A DNA stretch of 34,116 bases from an uncultured Clostridium sp. (GTDB taxonomy: Bacteria > Bacillota > Clostridia > Lachnospirales > Lachnospiraceae): positions 1-34,116 of the forward strand of contig CAMMNN010000038.1 in the NCBI GenBank assembly GCA_946498245.1, given 5' to 3'. Shown piece after piece: positions 8,491 through 14,787 of this stretch. The notes below the pieces were generated by a model, which saw only the letters and a list, made by a program, of their open reading frames with translations, made no database searches and was not told where the DNA came from. How positions within the stretch are numbered: position 1 is the first letter of the stretch; the number at the start of each line of letters is the position of its first letter. Position numbers and translations under genes: made by a program.

Positions 8491-9429
8491 CTATCTCCGT
8501 TCAAACACCCTTAACTTGGCGCTTTTTGAACGTGGATTTTGTTCCATCTCCTCTTTGGAAGGCAATACCGGTTTCCGGGTTACCACAATCCCCTTGCTTT
8601 TTCTGCCGCATACGCATACCGGAAAATCCGGCGGACAGATACAGGGGTTTTCATTTTCTTTAAACCGGTTCTTGACAATCCTGTCTTCCAAAGAATGGAA
8701 GGTAATCACGGAAAGTCTTCCCCCCGGTTTTAGCAGCTCAATCATAGTATCCAGGCTTTCTTTTAAAACTTCCAGTTCCCCGTTTAATTCAATGCGGATA
8801 GCCTGAAATGTTCTTTTGGACGGGTGGCCTCCCGCCGCCCTGACTTTCGCCGGGATAGCGCCGCGGATTACCTCATTTAGCTGTCCTGCTGTGGTAATGG
8901 GCTCTTCCTGTCTGGCCCGGATGATGTGCTTTGCAATGTTCTTTGCAAAGCGGTCTTCGCCGTAATCCCGTATAATCCGGTATAACTCCTGTTCGCTGTA
9001 CGTGTTTACGATAGACGCCGCCGTTTTTTCTTGTCTCTGATCCATTCTCATGTCTAAAGGCGCGTCTTCTTCCCGATAGGTAAATCCCCGCTCCGGCGTA
9101 TCCAACTGGTAAGAGGAAACCCCTAAATCCAGATAAATGCCGTCAACCCGGTCTACACCCAGCTCTTCCAGTACTTCTTTTATCCGGGAATAATTGCTCC
9201 GGACCACTGTTACTTTATCTTGAAACTCTTCCAGGCGCCGGGACGCAGCTTCTATGGCGTCGCCGTCCTGATCAATGCCTATGAATCTTCCGTTTTCTCC
9301 CAACAGCCTGCACACCTGGCTGGCATGGCCTCCGCCTCCCAGAGTACCGTCTACGTAAATCCCGTCGGGTTTCACTAACAGGCTGTCTATGGTTTCATGC
9401 AGCAGAACTGACTGATGTTCAAATATCAT
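8491..9429 (-). CDS. rsmH: 16S rRNA (cytosine(1402)-N(4))-methyltransferase RsmH
   Basis: RsmH (formerly MraW) methylates N4 of C1402 in 16S rRNA using SAM. The 312-residue length is standard. The N-terminal [11 protein letters not shown] and the SAM-binding [12 protein letters not shown] are intact, followed by the family blocks [29 protein letters not shown] and, near the C-terminus, [15 protein letters not shown] Cys cluster ([13 protein letters not shown]) is seen at about residues 267-279, as in many Firmicute homologues. The start ATG overlaps the mraZ TGA as ATGA (9426-9429), so the two genes are translationally coupled. Confidence 0.97.
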   Translation of the reverse strand: MIFEHQSVLLHETIDSLLVKPDGIYVDGTLGGGGHASQVCRLLGENGRFIGIDQDGDAIEAASRRLEEFQDKVTVVRSNYSRIKEVLEELGVDRVDGIYLDLGVSSYQLDTPERGFTYREEDAPLDMRMDQRQEKTAASIVNTYSEQELYRIIRDYGEDRFAKNIAKHIIRARQEEPITTAGQLNEVIRGAIPAKVRAAGGHPSKRTFQAIRIELNGELEVLKESLDTMIELLKPGGRLSVITFHSLEDRIVKNRFKENENPCICPPDFPVCVCGRKSKGIVVTRKPVLPSKEEMEQNPRSKSAKLRVFERR

Positions 9430-9851
9430 ATTCCGAATCCTTCCATGCTTTCTGCAATTTCTTCGATGTCGTCAAAGGAATTGGCTCCCAGCCACCGTTC
9501 CTTGCTCCAGATTTCCAAATGGCTTCCCATGCCTACCAGCACGGCGTCTTTCCCAATGCCGGCATACTCTCTTAATACGGAAGGAATCAAAATTCTGCCC
9601 TGCTTGTCTACTTCGCAAGTGGTTGCGCTGGCCAGGAAAAAACGGTTTAACTTACGGGCGCTGGCATTGGTAACGGGGAGGGCGGTGAGTTTCTTTTCCA
9701 TTTCTGTCCATTCGGAATTTCCATACACAAACAAGCAGCTATCAAAGCCCTTTGTTACTACAAACTCATCTCCTAGCTGCTCTCTGAATTTGGAAGGTAC
9801 GATTAAACGCCCTTTCGCGTCTACTGTGTGATTGTACTCACCCATGAACAT
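9426..9851 (-). CDS. mraZ: Transcriptional regulator MraZ
   Basis: MraZ is the nucleoid-associated regulator that controls its own dcw operon by binding direct repeats near the promoter. Two AbrB-like domains each carry the DxxxR motif: [13 protein letters not shown] near the N-terminus and [13 protein letters not shown] in the second half. From the ATG at 9851 it is 141 residues, the usual size. The in-frame GTG at 9860 lies inside the AGGTG ribosome binding site, so the start MFMGEYNHT is preferred; ATG at 9845 is a second possibility. It is the first gene of the operon, and matching MraZ-box repeats are found at 9887-9933. Confidence 0.96.
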   Translation of the reverse strand: MFMGEYNHTVDAKGRLIVPSKFREQLGDEFVVTKGFDSCLFVYGNSEWTEMEKKLTALPVTNASARKLNRFFLASATTCEVDKQGRILIPSVLREYAGIGKDAVLVGMGSHLEIWSKERWLGANSFDDIEEIAESMEGFGI

Positions 9852-9886
9852 ATCGATCACCTATTGCCATTCCCGGTACAACCAAT

Positions 9887-9933
9887 CCACTTGGTTACCA
9901 TTTCTTACCACTTTAAACCACTTTTCACCACTT
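9887..9933 (-). promoter_or_regulatory. MraZ-box array (five AAGTGG direct repeats)
   Basis: On the minus strand, AAGTGG occurs at 9928-9933, 9918-9923, 9908-9913 and 9887-9892, with a degenerate AAATGG at 9898-9903. The repeat period is 10, 10, 10 and 11 bp, one helical turn, so all copies face the same side of the DNA. Direct repeats of this type and period are the known binding sites of MraZ. They begin two bases after the predicted transcription start (+2 to +48), consistent with autoregulation of the dcw operon. Confidence 0.88.
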
Positions 9934-9941
9934 GTAGTTCT

Positions 9942-9970
9942 ATTCTAGTACATTGAAAGGGAAATGGCAA
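9942..9970 (-). promoter_or_regulatory. dcw operon promoter (mraZ promoter)
   Basis: A vegetative-type promoter reads TTGCCA (9970-9965), a 17-bp spacer, then TAGAAT (9947-9942) on the minus strand; each hexamer matches the consensus at five of six positions. The predicted start is near 9935, immediately before the MraZ boxes. No other strong promoter was noticed within the cluster. Confidence 0.8.
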
Positions 9971-10060
9971 GGGATTTTTTCAAAAAGTATGCACACAAAA
10001 AAGCACAAAAAAAGCAGGGAGACCATGTGTTCGATCTTCTTGCCTGTAAGGAGAAATTTA

Positions 10061-10094
10061 TGCTCCGGTTCGGCCTTTCACCGGAACTGGAGCA
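10061..10094 (-). terminator. Possible terminator after the amidohydrolase operon
   Basis: An inverted repeat (TGCTCCGGTTC paired with GAACTGGAGCA, one G-U pair) lies 25 bp beyond the amidohydrolase stop codon. On the minus strand the stem is followed only by ATAAATTTCTC, so the U tract is poor. It may end the operon before the mraZ promoter, but the evidence is weak. The same hairpin lies in a short plus-strand ORF (10060-10122) discussed under findings. Confidence 0.4.
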
Positions 10095-10118
10095 TCAGAA
10101 ACGCACAGAGTCCGGCAA

Positions 10119-11309
10119 CTAACGGATCAACTCTCCCGCTTTGATTACGTGAACCGGTTTCTGATACATCGCAGTAATGTCTTCTGCCGGATTGCCGTCT
10201 ATGATGATGAAATCTGCAAACTTCCCGGGAGTGACTGTCCCCACTTTATCATCAATTCCCATAAGGATCGCGCTGTTAATGGTAGCCTGCTTCAGCAAAT
10301 CTATACTGCTGATTCCCAGACGGTTCTTCCTGGTCTGCCACTCAATATAGGGATTGGCTTCCATGGTGTACAGGGCCATATCTGTCCCCCAGCCCATGAG
10401 AATGTCATAATTTTCGTAGGCATTGCGAAGACATTTATCCCGTTCCGCGCTGACAGAAGCAAATTTTTCATAGATTGCCCCGTCCTTCTCCGTCAGGCCC
10501 AGGGCTTCCGGACAACTGCAGGCAATGGTGGGGACAATTCCCATATCCTTTCTGCCGTCCAGCTTTTTGCAGGATTCGTCCGTTATAAAGCTGGCATGTT
10601 CAATGGTACGTACCCCCTGCTCAATCATAACGCCAATAGCCTCAGCTCCATGGCAGTGGCAGGCACAGTAGGAGCCTTTGCTTTTGGCTACCATAACGGC
10701 CTCTGCGATTTCGTCTTCCATCATAATCCGTTTACCCGGAAGGCTGTCGTCCACCAGCATGGATCCGGTTCCATAGAGTTTCAGGAAATCAGCCCCGTGG
10801 TTAAACTGGTTTCTGGCCTCTCTACGCACATCTTCTTTCGTGCTGTAAAAAGCGCAGAAATATCCGTAAGGATCAAAGCCAGCCGTCACAGGCACAATGG
10901 TTACGCCGGAGCCGTAGATCCGCGGCCCTTTCATAATTCCTTCATTAATGGCATTTCTCGTAGCCAGTCCGCTGAAATGGAGCTCGTCTCCCACGTCCCG
11001 AATAGTGGTATAGCCGTTGTCCAGCAGGAAGCTGGCATAATGGTAGCAGTCAAAGGCCCATTGAGCCGGCACCGTCATACGGTCACGGTCACCGTCCGTA
11101 GCCTTTCCCATAAAAAGATGGACATGGGCGTCAATCAGGCCAGGAAGAAGGGTGGCTCCCTGAAGATCCAGCGTTTCCTGTTCCCCCTCCGGCCATTCCC
11201 GGCAGGGAAGAATGGCTTCAATTTTTTTGCCTTCAATGACAACGTCCGCCCTCTCCGGAGCGTCGGGACTGCTGAGTTCAGAAATCAGACTGCAATTTTT
11301 TAAAATCAT
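10119..11309 (-). CDS. Metal-dependent amidohydrolase (imidazolonepropionase/dipeptidase-like)
   Basis: A 396-residue amidohydrolase-superfamily enzyme, probably cytoplasmic, with the two-part beta domain (residues 1-55 and about 350-396) flanking a TIM-barrel. The metal-binding set is visible: HVH after strand 1 (DAHVHLF), a probable carboxylated Lys (FLKLYGTG), His in CACHCHG, His in IEHASF and the catalytic Asp in GWGTDM. The closest families are imidazolonepropionase-like hydrolases and Xaa-Pro/Xaa-Arg dipeptidases; the substrate cannot be read from sequence. The ATG at 11309 has AAGGAGG upstream. It is the last gene after the split MFS transporter and under the predicted TetR operator, so it probably hydrolyses a compound imported or exported by that transporter. 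Confidence 0.85.
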   Translation of the reverse strand: MILKNCSLISELSSPDAPERADVVIEGKKIEAILPCREWPEGEQETLDLQGATLLPGLIDAHVHLFMGKATDGDRDRMTVPAQWAFDCYHYASFLLDNGYTTIRDVGDELHFSGLATRNAINEGIMKGPRIYGSGVTIVPVTAGFDPYGYFCAFYSTKEDVRREARNQFNHGADFLKLYGTGSMLVDDSLPGKRIMMEDEIAEAVMVAKSKGSYCACHCHGAEAIGVMIEQGVRTIEHASFITDESCKKLDGRKDMGIVPTIACSCPEALGLTEKDGAIYEKFASVSAERDKCLRNAYENYDILMGWGTDMALYTMEANPYIEWQTRKNRLGISSIDLLKQATINSAILMGIDDKVGTVTPGKFADFIIIDGNPAEDITAMYQKPVHVIKAGELIR

Positions 11310-11379
11310 AGGGTGTTCCTCCTTATTTTTCTTTATACTTTTTCTTTATATTTTGTATTTCTTCCTAATATATATCTTT

Positions 11380-11970
11380 TTATGCTGCCTGTGAGGCCTT
11401 CTGCTTTTTCAGTTCCCGTTTCAGGAGAAAAGTGCCCAATATAAAGATGGCCAGACCCACAACTGCTACACCGAATATGTAGTAATAGGCGTTTCCTCCC
11501 AGGGTATCCATCCATCTTCCAATGGTTGAAGGAAGGAACCAGTCGGAACAATAGCCGATAAAGATAGACATTCCAATAGCCGTTCCCAGATAATTAGCCG
11601 GTACGTCCAGTTCCGCAAAAGGAACAGAGCAGAGATTATTTCCCATACGGTAAATGAAGGTAAAGACCAAAGATACCCCTACTGCAGCAAAGGTCCACTG
11701 AGCGCCTCTTGGAATAAACATAAATACAATTACCAGCAGCAGCGTTGGGAAAGCCGTAGCCACTACCATTTTAGCTGTATCTCCGATTTTGTCGCGGAGG
11801 ATTCCGCCTGCCGGCGACGCTACGATTTTAATGCCGTACCGAAGCAGGATCCCGTAAATAGAAGCCAAAGCTGCCGGCATGGCGTACATATTTACCATAT
11901 AGGGATTTACATAATTAAAAGCCGTGGAAGTAATATAGACACCGAAGCTCATAATGGCTACGATCCACAT
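11380..11970 (-). CDS. MFS transporter, C-terminal half (after an in-frame amber codon)
   Basis: This ORF encodes transmembrane helices 7-12 of an MFS transporter: six hydrophobic segments ending in the basic tail LLKRELKKQKASQAA. It lies in exactly the same frame as the ORF at 11995-12627. The two are separated only by TAG (11995-11997) and eight sense codons, so the gene was a single reading frame of about 415 codons. The ATG at 11970 has no ribosome binding site in front. The half is therefore either untranslated (pseudogene), made by readthrough, or made by weak reinitiation. The amidohydrolase begins 70 bp downstream. Confidence 0.7.
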   Translation of the reverse strand: MWIVAIMSFGVYITSTAFNYVNPYMVNMYAMPAALASIYGILLRYGIKIVASPAGGILRDKIGDTAKMVVATAFPTLLLVIVFMFIPRGAQWTFAAVGVSLVFTFIYRMGNNLCSVPFAELDVPANYLGTAIGMSIFIGYCSDWFLPSTIGRWMDTLGGNAYYYIFGVAVVGLAIFILGTFLLKRELKKQKASQAA

Positions 11971-11994
11971 GGCCGGCAGCTTTGCCGCCGTAAC

Positions 11995-12627
11995 CTAATT
12001 TTTCTGGCGTACCGGGTCCCCTGGATCCGTCAGATACTTCTCAGCCAGTTCGTTGTGCCGGAAGGTGACCATAAAACCAATGCCGGAAATCAGGTAGATA
12101 AACCCAAATACCAGAAGAAGGATCCTCATTCCCCCAGGCGTAGAAAGCCGCTCCCCCAGCAGCGCCGTAAGGCCAACCATCAGCCCCAATGACAATGCTC
12201 CGTCAATGCCCTGATAGATTCCCCAGATCGTTCCCTGTTCGCTGGCATCTCCCATCATACGCAGTACCTTCTGCATGGCAGACCAGAACAGGAGGCCCAG
12301 GGTAATGGACATACAGAAAAACAAGGCCAGCAGAACCGGATAGCCGGGAATTGCAGCCATAATAAATACCACTGCCGTTGTACTGAATACGGAAATCAGC
12401 ATCAGCCTCTTTGAGTTAAACTTATCTGCAATCCAGCCGCTAATCAGGTATCCCGGCACTGCAAGGCTGGCATAAGCAGCGGTCAGATTTCCCATCTGGG
12501 TATTGGTCAGGCCAAATACCGTTTGAAATGCCGAGTAAAACATCACCGGAAAGTAAATAATATTTCCTACATTGGCTGCCAGTGAAAAAAAGATCAGCGG
12601 CCATATCCTGTTTCCAAGCTTCTTCAT
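11995..12627 (-). CDS. MFS transporter, N-terminal half (truncated by TAG)
   Basis: This 210-residue ORF holds helices 1-6 of a major facilitator transporter, with the loop 2-3 segment GWIADKFNSKR matching the MFS signature G-x-x-x-D-[RK]-x-[GS]-[RK]-[RK]. It ends at an amber codon in the central cytoplasmic loop (DPVRQKN then TAG), and helices 7-12 continue in frame in the next ORF. The ATG at 12627 has AGGAGG nine bases upstream, and a promoter with a TetR-type operator precedes it. It is the first gene of a transporter-amidohydrolase operon. The substrate is unknown. A single nonsense substitution is the simplest explanation; a sequencing error cannot be excluded. Confidence 0.75.
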   Translation of the reverse strand: MKKLGNRIWPLIFFSLAANVGNIIYFPVMFYSAFQTVFGLTNTQMGNLTAAYASLAVPGYLISGWIADKFNSKRLMLISVFSTTAVVFIMAAIPGYPVLLALFFCMSITLGLLFWSAMQKVLRMMGDASEQGTIWGIYQGIDGALSLGLMVGLTALLGERLSTPGGMRILLLVFGFIYLISGIGFMVTFRHNELAEKYLTDPGDPVRQKN

Positions 12628-12667
12628 TAAAATTGCCCTCCTTTTTTGTTTGTGCTTAAAAAAATTT

Positions 12668-12683
12668 ATTGAACATGCTTAAT
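12668..12683 (-). promoter_or_regulatory. Predicted TetR operator, transporter side
   Basis: The pseudo-palindrome ATTGAACATGCTTAAT (plus strand) covers about -4 to +13 of the predicted transporter promoter. The same 16-mer, with one difference, lies in reverse orientation in the tetR leader (13492-13507). A site shared by a regulator gene and its neighbouring operon is the expected pattern for a local TetR repressor. Confidence 0.72.
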
Positions 12684-12686
12684 AAT

Positions 12687-12714
12687 AGTTTAAAATGTAA
12701 ACCTGAATTGTCAA
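12687..12714 (-). promoter_or_regulatory. Promoter of the transporter-amidohydrolase operon
   Basis: On the minus strand a perfect TTGACA (12714-12709) is followed after 16 bp by TAAACT (12692-12687; four of six). The predicted start is near 12680, inside the TetR operator. A strong -35 with an operator over +1 fits repression by steric block. Confidence 0.65.
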
Positions 12715-12791
12715 GAGAAATTTCAAAATTTCTGCATAAAAATTCAGGTTTTTTCAATAGCGCCGCTGTCCGGGGATTTTTTGCCCTGTAT

Positions 12792-13466
12792 TTATTCTGC
12801 CAAAGCCTCAGGATAATACTTCTTTAAAAACTCCTTGCTGTTTTGAATGACCCTGTAAATCACTTTGTCGCTCATTCCCAGATTATAAAAATAATTGGAC
12901 GTGGTAATATCCATAACCATTTCCCTGCTGAGCCGGCTGGGGTGTTCATGCCTGTGAAGAAGCAGCTCCCTTGAGCTGCCCCGGCACGCAATCAGGTAAA
13001 TATCATTTTGTTCTCTGGTTACTTCCAGTTGGTATTCGTCCAGAAACTCCTGTATCAGCCGGTTATAGGTCTTTCCATTTTCCCACACCTTTCCCGGCGT
13101 GCTTCTGTTATAGCTGTAATAAAATCTTGCAAAAGACGGATCCCGGTCAATATACATCCACTGGAGAAACACAACGGTATAAAAGCATTCCGCACTGTCC
13201 AGTTCATCTAAAAGGGACAAGTTGATTTTCTGAAGCTCTTCATCTAAATACTGGGCCATAATCTGGGCCGCCAGACGGTCTTTTGATTCGAAATAATAGG
13301 CAATGAGCCCTGAGGTAACGCCGGCCCGGTCTGCAATCTGCCGAAAGGTAACTTTATCATACTCCTTTTCCATAAAACACTCTCTGGCCACCTTTAAAAT
13401 GGCCTTGGCAGCCGGAGAATAAATATTAGGCTGTTTTACATTTTCTTCATATTGTTTGAAACGCAT
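12792..13466 (-). CDS. TetR-family transcriptional regulator
   Basis: A 224-residue regulator with an N-terminal TetR helix-turn-helix (about residues 20-65: AILKVARECFMEK, then TFRQIADRAGVTSGLIAYYFESKDRL) and a helical ligand-binding C-terminal domain without a recognisable subfamily. The start is the ATG at 13466 because GGAGGA lies just before it; the in-frame ATG at 13481 would have that site translated as Val-Glu-Glu-Glu. It is transcribed in the same direction as the transporter-amidohydrolase operon, 165 bp upstream of it, with matching operator copies in front of both. It is predicted to repress both and to respond to a substrate of the transporter or hydrolase. Confidence 0.88.
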   Translation of the reverse strand: MRFKQYEENVKQPNIYSPAAKAILKVARECFMEKEYDKVTFRQIADRAGVTSGLIAYYFESKDRLAAQIMAQYLDEELQKINLSLLDELDSAECFYTVVFLQWMYIDRDPSFARFYYSYNRSTPGKVWENGKTYNRLIQEFLDEYQLEVTREQNDIYLIACRGSSRELLLHRHEHPSRLSREMVMDITTSNYFYNLGMSDKVIYRVIQNSKEFLKKYYPEALAE

Positions 13467-13491
13467 CTCTTCCTCCACCATTTGGCATTGA

Positions 13492-13507
13492 ATTAAGCAC
13501 GTTCAAT
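13492..13507 (-). promoter_or_regulatory. Predicted TetR operator, tetR side
   Basis: ATTAAGCACGTTCAAT on the plus strand is the reverse complement of the transporter-side operator with one mismatch. It sits at about +33 to +48 of the tetR transcript. A further half-site, TGTTCAAT at 13540-13547, overlaps the tetR -10 hexamer. Together they suggest autoregulation. Confidence 0.7.
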
Positions 13508-13545
13508 TCTTATTGCCTGCGTTTTTGCTTTTTTATTCTTGTTCA

Positions 13546-13574
13546 ATCTTATCACAGGTACATCTTTGTTTCAA
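13546..13574 (-). promoter_or_regulatory. tetR promoter
   Basis: On the minus strand TTGAAA (13574-13569), 17 bp, then TAAGAT (13551-13546). The predicted start is near 13539. The -10 hexamer is overlapped by a half copy of the TetR operator. Confidence 0.55.
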
Positions 13575-13784
13575 GATGTATGTAAAATAGCGTAAGCAGA
13601 GTCATCGGAATAATTCAGGTGCATAATGAGGCTTTGATTCCTGTAGAAAATTATGAAGCTTTCGCAAAAATTGAAGCTTTTCTCACAATAGTTATCTAAA
13701 CTTTTTATCATAATTGCATTATCGAACCATATTCCTGGTTATAATCTACTATCTTATATGGCAAACATCTCACCTCCTTTTTTG

Positions 13785-13821
13785 CACAAAAAAATCGCCA
13801 CCTTTTGTAAGCGACGATTTT
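13785..13821 (-). terminator. Intrinsic terminator of the toxin-antitoxin operon
   Basis: About 20 bp past the toxin stop codon the minus strand has a stem with AAAATCG/CGATTTT as its base, a short bulge and a loop, followed by a run of T ending near 13785. This fits rho-independent termination of the TA operon. The rest of 13575-13785 holds no gene I can support. Confidence 0.65.
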
Positions 13822-13839
13822 CATTCAGATATTCTGTTG

Positions 13840-14157
13840 TTATTTGATAAGCCAACTGTAATCCTGCCTGCAATCCACCACACAATCGGCATAGACTATA
13901 TCGTCTACGATCTGGAAAATTATCATATAGCGTTTTTCAAACAGGATAAAACGATAGGCGTTTCTGGGGATATATTCCCCTGTAAGCCACGGGCATCTCT
14001 GCGGCATTAGTTCTAAGGAATTTGCCGTCTTTTTAAATTCAGATGTCAGCCGTTCCGCTGCTTCCTCGCTGACTTGTGCCAGAAATGCAGCATGGGAAAC
14101 GAGCATCTGTGTTGCCCGTTCCGATACAATCACACGGTATCTATTCTGCTGTTCCAT
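13840..14157 (-). CDS. Type II toxin, RelE/ParE family
   Basis: A 105-residue protein of the RelE/ParE fold, whose members are ribosome-dependent mRNA endonucleases (RelE) or gyrase inhibitors (ParE). The pattern is typical: an N-terminal beta strand and two helices (YRVIVSERATQML, then EEAAERLTSEFKKTANSLELMP), then RFILFEKRYMIIFQIVDDIVYADCVVDCRQDY, the strand-rich core. The ATG at 14157 has AAGGAGG nine bases upstream; an in-frame codon eight residues earlier lies inside the antitoxin gene and lacks a site. It overlaps the antitoxin ORF by 17 bp. RelE or ParE action cannot be told apart by eye. Confidence 0.85.
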   Translation of the reverse strand: MEQQNRYRVIVSERATQMLVSHAAFLAQVSEEAAERLTSEFKKTANSLELMPQRCPWLTGEYIPRNAYRFILFEKRYMIIFQIVDDIVYADCVVDCRQDYSWLIK

Positions 14158-14428
14158 GATCTGCTGCCTCCTTGATTGCACTACGCATCATCGCAGCGAC
14201 TTCATCAACAGAGTAGCCTTTGCTTCCACGCATCCTATCCTCCTGGGCGGCAAGCAGTTCCTCACGGAGCTTCAGCATTTTTTCCCTGCGGTTGTAAGTT
14301 CCGATGTCCATAACCACCAAATCCCCCTCTCCATTCTTGGTAAGGAAAACTGGCTCTGCAGTCTTTCTGCATTGTTCCGCAATTTCATTATAATTTTGTC
14401 TGATTGCTGCGGACGGGCGAATATTCAT
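14141..14428 (-). CDS. Type II antitoxin, Phd/YefM family
   Basis: A 95-residue antitoxin: an N-terminal Phd/YefM DNA-binding domain (MNIRPSAAIRQNYNEIAEQ, then EPVFLTKNGEGDLVVMDIGTYNR) followed by a charged helical C-terminus that would wrap the toxin. The ATG at 14428 has GGAGGTG in front. A much longer reading frame continues upstream to 14620, but that extension covers the promoter (14474-14502) and a terminator hairpin, so it is not coding. The gene is first in the TA operon, as usual, and the complex probably represses its own promoter. Confidence 0.85.
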   Translation of the reverse strand: MNIRPSAAIRQNYNEIAEQCRKTAEPVFLTKNGEGDLVVMDIGTYNRREKMLKLREELLAAQEDRMRGSKGYSVDEVAAMMRSAIKEAADHGTAE

Positions 14429-14473
14429 AACAGCACCTCCTCGCCTTTGTTGCGGTAGTAATATTCTATCCAT

Positions 14474-14502
14474 ATTATATTCTTTTAATGCCACCGAGTC
14501 AA
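14474..14502 (-). promoter_or_regulatory. Promoter of the toxin-antitoxin operon
   Basis: On the minus strand TTGACT (14502-14497), 17 bp, then a perfect TATAAT (14479-14474). The predicted start is near 14467, about 39 bp before the antitoxin ATG. Confidence 0.8.
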
Positions 14503-14560
14503 TACACACAAAATTTTTTTCAATCCTCTTATTTGTTGCCGCTCTTGGACAAACAAAAGA

Positions 14561-14610
14561 GAGGCGGCTGCCCCGCAGATATTTCATCTGCAGTTTTGCA
14601 GCCGCCCCTC
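14561..14610 (-). terminator. Terminator of the lgt-spo0E operon (branched hairpin)
   Basis: GGCGGCTGC (14563-14571) pairs perfectly with GCAGCCGCC (14598-14606), and the outer bases extend the stem. The loop contains a second hairpin, GCAGAT/ATCTGC (14575-14580 with 14586-14591). On the minus strand the stem is followed by TCTTTTGTTTG. It lies about 20 bp after the Spo0E-like stop codon, so it probably terminates that operon before the TA promoter. Confidence 0.6.
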
Positions 14611-14630
14611 CCAATGGCAATGTGACTTCT

Positions 14631-14780
14631 TTAAAACCCCGCTACAATATATTGTTCTATCAACACATCCAATTCCACGCTATGACGGTATATGACCTCA
14701 TAGTTTTCTTTTTGTTCAATGCTCCGGTCTAATTGTCTTCTGGTCTCTTCAATTCTAGCAATCAATTCTTCTCTCGTCAT
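14631..14780 (-). CDS. Spo0E-like sporulation regulatory protein (small)
   Basis: A 49-residue ORF with the Spo0E-family core near its C-terminus: SVELDVLIEQYI matches the S-x-ELDxLI signature of Spo0E/YisI/YnzD aspartyl-phosphate phosphatases, and the preceding helix (RIEETRRQLDRSIEQ) completes the two-helix hairpin. In Bacillus, Spo0E proteins dephosphorylate Spo0A-P and delay sporulation. The ATG at 14780 has AGGAAG five bases upstream. It begins seven bases after the lgt stop codon, so it is cotranscribed with lgt. The Spo0A target is inferred from the family. Confidence 0.82.
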   Translation of the reverse strand: MTREELIARIEETRRQLDRSIEQKENYEVIYRHSVELDVLIEQYIVAGF

Positions 14781-14787
14781 ACGCTTC

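Noticed and set aside
9851..9860. GTG at 9860 as the mraZ start
   Set aside because: The GTG is part of the AGGTG ribosome binding site for the ATG at 9851, and MraZ proteins typically begin MFMGEY.
10149..11303. Plus-strand ORF of 384 codons antisense to the amidohydrolase
   Set aside because: It mirrors a complete, motif-bearing enzyme gene and shows no recognisable domain or ribosome binding site.
11995..11997. Amber codon read as pyrrolysine or another programmed recoding
   Set aside because: There is no downstream recoding element visible, the protein is an MFS transporter without reason to carry such a residue, and a single nonsense mutation is simpler.
14429..14620. N-terminal extension of the antitoxin frame by 64 codons
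   Set aside because: It contains a TTGACT-17-TATAAT promoter and part of a terminator hairpin, and the internal ATG at 14428 has GGAGGTG.
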